In this document: one piece after another, positions 14,022 through 18,183 of the stretch
Layout: every line of letters begins with the position of its first letter
Numbering within the stretch: position 1 is the first letter of the stretch
NCBI GenBank assembly: GCA_037440525.1
Contig: JBBITW010000057.1
Coordinates: 1-18,183, forward strand
DNA from: JBBITW01 sp037440525
GTDB taxonomy: Bacteria > Desulfobacterota > BSN033 > UBA1163
DNA length: 18,183 nt
Direction: 5' to 3'
Notes under the pieces: model-generated
Told to the model about the DNA's origin: nothing
Database searches by the model: none
The model's input: only the letters and a program-made list of their open reading frames with translations
Made by a program: the position numbers and the translations under genes

Positions 14022-14897
14022 ATGTTATCGAACCATTCAAAAATTGTAATCATAGGAATAGGGAAGGTTGGCTCGAGCATCCTTCAAACCTTTGCCCAGC
14101 AGGGTTTCTCTCCCTTGGGCATTGAAATAGACCAGGGGGCAAGGGATCGAGCCATTAAAAATATAGAAAAGAATCTTTCCCGTCTGGTGGAAAAGGGAAA
14201 AATATCTGACGAAATAAAAATGGAGATCCTCAGGAGGATCAATTTGACAGATGACATCTCAAAAGCTCAGGACGCAGATGTGATCATAGAGGCTGTATTC
14301 GAGGATATAAATATAAAGAAGGATTTATTTAGAAATCTTGATATGATGAACTTGCCTTCTCATACCCTACTTCTTACGAATACTTCGTCTCTATCTGTAA
14401 CAGAGATTTCTTCTGCCACAAGAAGACCCGATCGCTGTGCAGGTATGCATTTCTTCAACCCCGTAACAGTGATGAAGCTTGTAGAGGTTATTCGAGGCGC
14501 AGAGACATCTGAGGAAACAATTGCCAATGTTAAGCAACTTGCCCTGTTATTGGGAAAGGTTCCCATTTTATCCAAGGACTCTCCTGCTTTCATCGTAAAT
14601 CGTATGCTAAATGCCCTTGCCTGCGAGGCAGCAAGGATCGTTGAGGAGGGAGTGGGGACGATTGAAGATGTGGATACAGGTGCAAGACTCGGCCTCGGTC
14701 ATCCAATGGGACCATTTGAACTCTTTGATTATTTAAATGCTGTTGGCCTACTTGTCCATGTTACAGAATATATGGAAAAAGAACTGGGATCGCGTTTTAG
14801 AATGCCTGTCTGGGTAAAAAACCTCGCAAGGGCAGGACGTTTTGGAAAGGACTATGGAAAAGGCTTCTATGACTACTCTCAAAAAAAGGAGCCATAG
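14022..14897 (+). CDS. 3-hydroxyacyl-CoA dehydrogenase 1 (HBDH/PaaH-like)
   Basis: NAD-dependent 3-hydroxyacyl-CoA dehydrogenase of 291 residues, the short single-function form. It would oxidise a 3-hydroxyacyl-CoA to the 3-oxoacyl-CoA. The Rossmann motif IGIGKVGSS (11-19) binds NAD, with Glu35 after the second strand favouring NAD over NADP. Catalytic residues are Ser122 in NTSSLS, His143 in MHFFNPV, Glu155 in MKLVEV and Asn193 in FIVNRML. The C-terminal dimer domain has GLGHPMGPFELFDY, and FGKDYGKGFYDYS ends the fold. ATG 14022 follows GGAGGAAGG; an upstream TTG in frame lies inside that site and is rejected. It is first in the rightward operon and ends one base before hydratase 3, so translation is probably coupled. 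Confidence 0.92.
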   Translation: MLSNHSKIVIIGIGKVGSSILQTFAQQGFSPLGIEIDQGARDRAIKNIEKNLSRLVEKGKISDEIKMEILRRINLTDDISKAQDADVIIEAVFEDINIKKDLFRNLDMMNLPSHTLLLTNTSSLSVTEISSATRRPDRCAGMHFFNPVTVMKLVEVIRGAETSEETIANVKQLALLLGKVPILSKDSPAFIVNRMLNALACEAARIVEEGVGTIEDVDTGARLGLGHPMGPFELFDYLNAVGLLVHVTEYMEKELGSRFRMPVWVKNLARAGRFGKDYGKGFYDYSQKKEP

Positions 14898-14898
14898 G

Positions 14899-15681
14899 AT
14901 GGTAGATCAACTCGTTATCTTCGAAAAAAGGGGCTTAATCGGCCAAATCACCTTTAATCGACCTGAAGCCCATAATGCAATGAATTTCGAAATGGTAGAG
15001 CAATTCGAACAACATCTCAATAAATTGGAAAAGGATGAATCTCTAAGGGTCCTAATCCTTACAGGAGCAGGAGAAAGGTCTTTCATATCTGGTTCTGATA
15101 TAAGGGAACTTAGTGAGAGAACTCCACTTAGTGGTGTCAAACATTCACAGTCCCGGCAGAAACTTCTTTCGAGGATTGAGCAACTTTCAATCCCGAGTAT
15201 TTCAGCAATCAACGGATATGCCTTTGGATTGGGATTGGAGATCGCCATGGCCTCAACATTAAGGATTGCCTCTGAGAGGGCAAGGATGGGACAGTTAGAG
15301 GTCAACTTAGGGATTATCCCTGGAGCCGGAGGTATTCAAAGGCTTGCAAGGCTTGTTGGAATAAGCAGGGCAGCCGAGATGCTCCTTACAGGTAAGGTGA
15401 TCGATGCGGCTGAGGCCTATCGCATAGGACTTATCAACCAGATTGTTCCGCACGATTCACTAATTTTGGAGTGTGAAAAGATTGCCCAGACCATTATAGA
15501 GAAAGGGCCTCTGGCAATCAAGTATTTATTAAAGGCATTATATATGGGATATAATCTGCCACCAGATGCAGCCCAATTGATCGAAAGCTTAAGCCTGGGA
15601 ATCTGCTTTTCGAGCGAGGATAGCAGAGAGGGTTTAAAGGCCTTTTTGGAAAAGAGGAAGCCAAAATTTGAGAGGAGGTGA
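14899..15681 (+). CDS. enoyl-CoA hydratase/isomerase (crotonase family) 3
   Basis: Crotonase-family protein of 260 residues. Oxyanion segments are SFISGSDIRE (61-70) and YAFGLGLEIA (107-116). Glu114 (GLGLEIA) and Glu134 (GQLEVNLG) are present, so hydratase activity is expected. GLGLE in place of the usual GGGxE is a mild variant. The C-terminus EGLKAFLEKRKPKFERR is standard. ATG 14899 begins one base after the dehydrogenase stop, with AAAAAAGGAG inside the previous gene. An in-frame ATG at 14842 would overlap that gene by 56 bases and is rejected. Together with the preceding dehydrogenase it forms a beta-oxidation pair, possibly for crotonyl-CoA to acetoacetyl-CoA. Confidence 0.9.
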   Translation: MVDQLVIFEKRGLIGQITFNRPEAHNAMNFEMVEQFEQHLNKLEKDESLRVLILTGAGERSFISGSDIRELSERTPLSGVKHSQSRQKLLSRIEQLSIPSISAINGYAFGLGLEIAMASTLRIASERARMGQLEVNLGIIPGAGGIQRLARLVGISRAAEMLLTGKVIDAAEAYRIGLINQIVPHDSLILECEKIAQTIIEKGPLAIKYLLKALYMGYNLPPDAAQLIESLSLGICFSSEDSREGLKAFLEKRKPKFERR

Positions 15682-15737
15682 TGATGAAAAAAGGATTAAA
15701 ACCCTTTAAAAAAGGGAAAATCTGGAGGAATAAATGA
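15681..15737 (+). CDS. possible 18-residue basic leader peptide before tetR
   Basis: AGGAGGTG at the end of hydratase 3 is followed by ATGATG, the first ATG overlapping the TGA stop. The frame runs 18 codons, MMKKGLKPFKKGKIWRNK, then TGA, with the tetR ATG two bases later (TGAGATG). The peptide has eight Lys/Arg and no acidic residue. Inside it CCCTTT and AAAGGG form a small hairpin. The strong ribosome binding site and the stop-start junction suggest real translation and coupling to tetR, but 18 codons can arise by chance and no family is recognised. Confidence 0.35.
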   Translation: MMKKGLKPFKKGKIWRNK

Positions 15738-15738
15738 G

Positions 15739-16347
15739 ATGAAATCCAATTTGATGAGGGAGATTTTGATAAAAAAGGCAACAGACCTCTTTTATAGAGA
15801 AGGTTTTGCCAGATCTTCGATTCGAGATATTGGCCGTTCTGCAGGGATAAGCAGTTCAACACTATATCACTATTTCAAGAACAAGGAAGAATTGCTATAT
15901 GAAATAATCACACTCATAGGAAATCACCTTCTAAAAATATTGAACGATACAATTGTGGAATTTTCGGATCCAGAAGAAAGACTAAAGCAGATGGTCTTCC
16001 GGCAGATCCTTGTCCTGAAGGAGAAGAAGAAAGAGGTAAAGGTCTATATTGAAGAACAGTATCAGCTTCCCCCGAGATTGAGGCAAGAGGCATACAAACA
16101 ACAGAGAAAGATATACGATACCTATCTTGATCAACTAAGATTGCTTAAGGAAGCTAAAAGACTAAGAATCGACCATCTCCCGACCATCAACTTCACCATA
16201 TTTGCAACGATCAACTGGGTCTACAGGTGGTTCCGGGAAAACGGCCCTTTGACAATTGAAGAGCTGGCAGGGATGATCATCGCCATACTTTTTAAAGGTA
16301 TTCTTATTGATCAAAGATGTGAAGAAGAAAAAATAGACAAAAATTAA
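15739..16347 (+). CDS. TetR/AcrR-family transcriptional regulator
   Basis: A 202-residue TetR-type regulator. The N-terminal helix-turn-helix spans roughly residues 10-55: KKATDLFYREGFARSSIRDI, then GISSSTLYHYFKNKEELL with the family-typical recognition helix. Residues 60-190 form the all-helical ligand and dimer domain, with a Lys/Glu-rich segment near 90-100. Acyl-CoA-responsive TetR proteins commonly control beta-oxidation genes, so an aromatic or dicarboxylic acyl-CoA ligand is plausible. Its gene lies in the rightward operon, whose promoter carries a palindrome matched by one in the divergent promoter. Control of both operons including itself is therefore likely. GGAGG lies 10 bases before ATG 15739. 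This differs from the XRE-type BzdR known from Azoarcus. Confidence 0.9.
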   Translation: MKSNLMREILIKKATDLFYREGFARSSIRDIGRSAGISSSTLYHYFKNKEELLYEIITLIGNHLLKILNDTIVEFSDPEERLKQMVFRQILVLKEKKKEVKVYIEEQYQLPPRLRQEAYKQQRKIYDTYLDQLRLLKEAKRLRIDHLPTINFTIFATINWVYRWFRENGPLTIEELAGMIIAILFKGILIDQRCEEEKIDKN

Positions 16348-16370
16348 AAATCTCAAAAGGAGGTAGGGAT

Positions 16371-17228
16371 ATGAGGATCAACAAGGTATTAATTGTAGGA
16401 ATGGGTATAATGGGACATGGCATAGCACAGGTATGTGCACAATCAGGCTTTGAGACCTATGTGTATGACATCTCTGAAGAGGCCTCTAAAAAAGGGCTAA
16501 ACATGATTGATAAGAGTCTGGAAAAGAGGGTAGAAAAGGGGAAACTCTCAAAAGAAGAGAAGGCAACAATTATGGGAAGGCTTAAACCCGTTGACAAACT
16601 CGAAGATGTGAAGGACGCAGATCTTGCTATCGAGGCAGTATATGAAAATTTTGATGTTAAAAAAGATGTCTTTATAAAACTGGGGAAAACAATGCCTCCC
16701 CATACCATACTTGCTTCCAATACTTCTGCACTCCCTGCAACCCCATTTGCTGCTGCATGTGGACGTCCTGATAAGTTTATAATAATCCATTTTCATCAAC
16801 CCCCGACTGTGATGCGTCTGGTTGAACTTGTCAGGGCTATTCAGACAAGTGATGAAACAGCTCAGGCAGCAAAAGAATTCTGTAAAAGGATTGATAAGGA
16901 TGTGTGTGAGATTAAAGTAGATTGCCCCGGTTTTCTTACAAACCGAACAATGATTGCCCTCCTAAATGAAGTCTACTACTGTCTCTATGAAGGTGTTGCA
17001 ACGAAAGAGGACATTGATATGGCATTTAAATCAGGATTTAACTGGCCAATGGGCCCTCTTGAACTGAGTGACTTCATCGGGTTAGATACACTCCTTCATA
17101 TCACCGAGGACCTTAATAGACGTCGTGGAGGAGACAAATACGTTCCCTGCCCACTCCTTGTCAACATGGTTTCGGCTGGCTACTACGGGAGAAAATCAGG
17201 AAAAGGATTCTATGATTATACCAAATAA
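16371..17228 (+). CDS. 3-hydroxyacyl-CoA dehydrogenase 2 (HBDH-like)
   Basis: Second short-form 3-hydroxyacyl-CoA dehydrogenase, 285 residues. NAD motif VGMGIMGHGIAQ (9-20), Asp33 after the second strand, Ser119 in SNTSALP, His140, Glu152 in MRLVEL and Asn191 in FLTNRTM are in place. The catalytic loop reads HFHQPP, whereas the family and dehydrogenase 1 have HFFNP, so the usual Asn is Gln143 and a Phe is His142. Substrate preference may differ from that of dehydrogenase 1. The C-terminal domain has WPMGPLELSDFIGL and the ending YGRKSGKGFYDYTK. GGAGG lies just upstream of ATG 16371, which is 23 bases after tetR. It is last in the rightward operon. Confidence 0.91.
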   Translation: MRINKVLIVGMGIMGHGIAQVCAQSGFETYVYDISEEASKKGLNMIDKSLEKRVEKGKLSKEEKATIMGRLKPVDKLEDVKDADLAIEAVYENFDVKKDVFIKLGKTMPPHTILASNTSALPATPFAAACGRPDKFIIIHFHQPPTVMRLVELVRAIQTSDETAQAAKEFCKRIDKDVCEIKVDCPGFLTNRTMIALLNEVYYCLYEGVATKEDIDMAFKSGFNWPMGPLELSDFIGLDTLLHITEDLNRRRGGDKYVPCPLLVNMVSAGYYGRKSGKGFYDYTK

Positions 17229-17269
17229 TAGACATCTGGAAAGATTCCACTCACCAGAGCCATAAGTTG

Positions 17270-17397
17270 ATATTCTCCCTCCCTCTGAATTTGGGGGCTT
17301 TGTCGCAATGAGATGTATGCCATGTTTGTCATTCCGAGCGAAGCGAGGAATCTATAGAATGACATTACGACACAGCCTCTTGGGGGGAGGGAGATAT
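17270..17397. repeat. MITE-like imperfect inverted repeat with nested hairpin
   Basis: Outer ends are ATATTCTCCCTCCC (17270-17283) and GGGAGGGAGATAT (17385-17397), inverted copies apart from one extra T. Further in, GGCTTTGTCGCAATG (17296-17310) pairs with CATTACGACACAGCC (17363-17377) at 13 of 15 positions. The centre has TGTCATTC (17327-17334) paired with GAATGACA (17357-17364), enclosing ATTCC-GAGCGAAGCGA-GGAAT. The central GTCATTCCGAGCGAAGCGAGGAATC is a sequence I recall as a dispersed repeat in many bacterial genomes. The unit carries no ORF. It lies between convergent genes, so as RNA it may also help end transcription from both sides. Confidence 0.6.
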
Positions 17398-17406
17398 AAG
17401 GTTATT

Positions 17407-18168
17407 CTATCTTTTCAAAGATTTATTGATCTCAGCGGAAGTTTCACATATCTTTTCAACTACCATCTTCATCTTTTCATCATTTAGACGGGATGTAAAA
17501 CCCACAACCCAGATCGCAGCTGGTGCGCCTGATATGCCCTGAATAGGAGAGGCCACAGCCCTCACGCCAAGAAGATATTCCTCATCGTCTATAGCATAGC
17601 CATTCCTTTTAGCCTCCTCTACCTCTTCGAGATATATTTTAGGATCAGTTATGGAATTTGGAGTATACTTGATCAATTGCGTCTTCCGAAGAATCTCTTT
17701 AACCTTCCTCTGGTCAAGTTGAGAAAGGAAGACCTTCCCTGCCGCACCTGCCAGGAGTGGAATCCTTGTCCCTGGAGGAGATGTAATCTTCATCTCATGT
17801 GGAGATTCCACAACATCAAGAATTGTGATGTGATCCCCATTCACCACACCGAGGAAGACAGTCTCTTCCACACTATCTACCAATCTCTCCATTGGGGAAC
17901 GTGCAATATCCCTCAACTCAATTCTGCTATAGGCCCTTCTTCCAAGTTCAAGCAATGTATAGCCAACACTATATTTTTTGTGAATTGGGTCCCTTACCAA
18001 GACCCCTAAATCTTCGAGGGCAGATGTAATCCCATGGACTGTGCTTTTACCCATCTTTAATCTCTTTGCGAGCTCACTCACCCCAAGTCCCTTTTGGGAG
18101 CCCGCAATCGAGTGTATGATCATAAAGGCCTTCCTCACAGAAGGGGCAGAGTAATGAGTCTTTTCCAT
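17407..18168 (-). CDS. IclR-family transcriptional regulator
   Basis: A 253-residue IclR-type regulator. The winged helix-turn-helix covers about residues 8-72: SVRKAFMIIHSIAG, GLGVSELAKRLKMGKSTVHGI, then KKYSVGYTLLELGRRA. Residues 80-253 are the effector-binding domain, with PPGTRIPLLAGAAGKVFLS, YAIDDEEYLLGVRAVASPI and a C-terminal ISGAPAAIWVVG. IclR proteins often control aromatic-acid catabolism, either activating or repressing, with pathway acids as ligands. The gene converges on the rightward operon, with its promoter just outside the window. The start at 18168 is the first ATG; only 15 bases upstream are visible and no strong ribosome binding site is seen, so a start further upstream cannot be excluded. 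Whether it controls this cluster or a neighbour is unknown. Confidence 0.92.
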   Translation of the reverse strand: MEKTHYSAPSVRKAFMIIHSIAGSQKGLGVSELAKRLKMGKSTVHGITSALEDLGVLVRDPIHKKYSVGYTLLELGRRAYSRIELRDIARSPMERLVDSVEETVFLGVVNGDHITILDVVESPHEMKITSPPGTRIPLLAGAAGKVFLSQLDQRKVKEILRKTQLIKYTPNSITDPKIYLEEVEEAKRNGYAIDDEEYLLGVRAVASPIQGISGAPAAIWVVGFTSRLNDEKMKMVVEKICETSAEINKSLKR

Positions 18169-18183
18169 TTGTTCACCATATTG

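Noticed and set aside
14842..14898. Upstream start for enoyl-CoA hydratase 3
   Set aside because: It lies inside the dehydrogenase 1 gene, and the crotonase fold begins right after the ATG at 14899, which has a good site.
1..18183. tRNA, rRNA, CRISPR arrays, insertion sequence transposases, riboswitches
   Set aside because: No cloverleaf, rRNA-like block, regularly spaced repeats or transposase frame was seen on either strand by reading. No covariance or profile search was possible.

Overview
The window reads as a catabolic island of a strictly or facultatively anaerobic bacterium that degrades aromatic (or other CoA-activated cyclic/dicarboxylic) compounds. Every structural gene acts on an acyl-CoA thioester, and the centre-piece is a complete four-subunit set resembling the ATP-dependent (class I) benzoyl-CoA reductase of the Bzd type. 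Base composition is moderately AT-rich, ribosome binding sites are strong (GGAGG), and genes are tightly packed. The acyl-CoA dehydrogenase resembles, from memory, glutaryl-CoA dehydrogenases of sulfate-reducing Deltaproteobacteria. Desulfobacterota is therefore a reasonable but unproven guess for the host.

Layout. (1) Bases 1-13804 hold one long leftward gene series. In transcription order: bzdN-like (13804-12677), bzdO-like (12647-11346), enoyl-CoA hydratase 2 (11272-10523), a CoA-transferase-family protein (10510-9218), enoyl-CoA hydratase 1 (9208-8426), an HMG-CoA-synthase-like/DUF35 fusion (8391-6946), a thiolase (6929-5754), an amidohydrolase-2 protein (5732-4887), a biotin-dependent carboxyltransferase (4872-3295), bzdP-like (3251-2484) and bzdQ-like (2457-1588). 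After a 348-base gap rich in inverted repeats comes a glutaryl-CoA-dehydrogenase-like enzyme (1239-82), and perhaps the start of one more gene at the edge. (2) A 217-base AT-rich divergent control region (13805-14021) carries two back-to-back sigma-70-like promoters and two near-identical operator-like palindromes. (3) A rightward series follows: 3-hydroxyacyl-CoA dehydrogenase 1 (14022-14897), enoyl-CoA hydratase 3 (14899-15681), a possible 18-codon leader ORF, a TetR-family regulator (15739-16347) and 3-hydroxyacyl-CoA dehydrogenase 2 (16371-17228). (4) A convergent gap holds a MITE-like inverted repeat of about 128 bases. (5) A leftward IclR-family regulator (18168-17407) closes the window.

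How the genes may work together (inference). The BzdNOPQ-like enzyme would reduce an aromatic acyl-CoA ring with ATP and low-potential electrons. Hydratases, hydroxyacyl-CoA dehydrogenases and the thiolase would carry out beta-oxidation. The glutaryl-CoA-dehydrogenase-like enzyme and the carboxyltransferase would convert glutaryl-CoA through glutaconyl-CoA to crotonyl-CoA. Hydratase, dehydrogenase and thiolase would then yield acetyl-CoA. The TetR protein probably controls both divergent operons. Missing from the window are the ferredoxin donor, recognisable 6-oxocyclohexene-carbonyl-CoA hydrolase and dienoyl-CoA hydratase genes, and the biotin carrier and membrane subunits of a decarboxylase.

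The most unusual feature is that three proteins inside the operon have intact reading frames but lack the residues normally used for catalysis in their families. These are the HMG-CoA-synthase-like domain, the amidohydrolase and the CoA-transferase. This suggests scaffold roles or altered chemistry, and they are the best candidates for something undescribed here.
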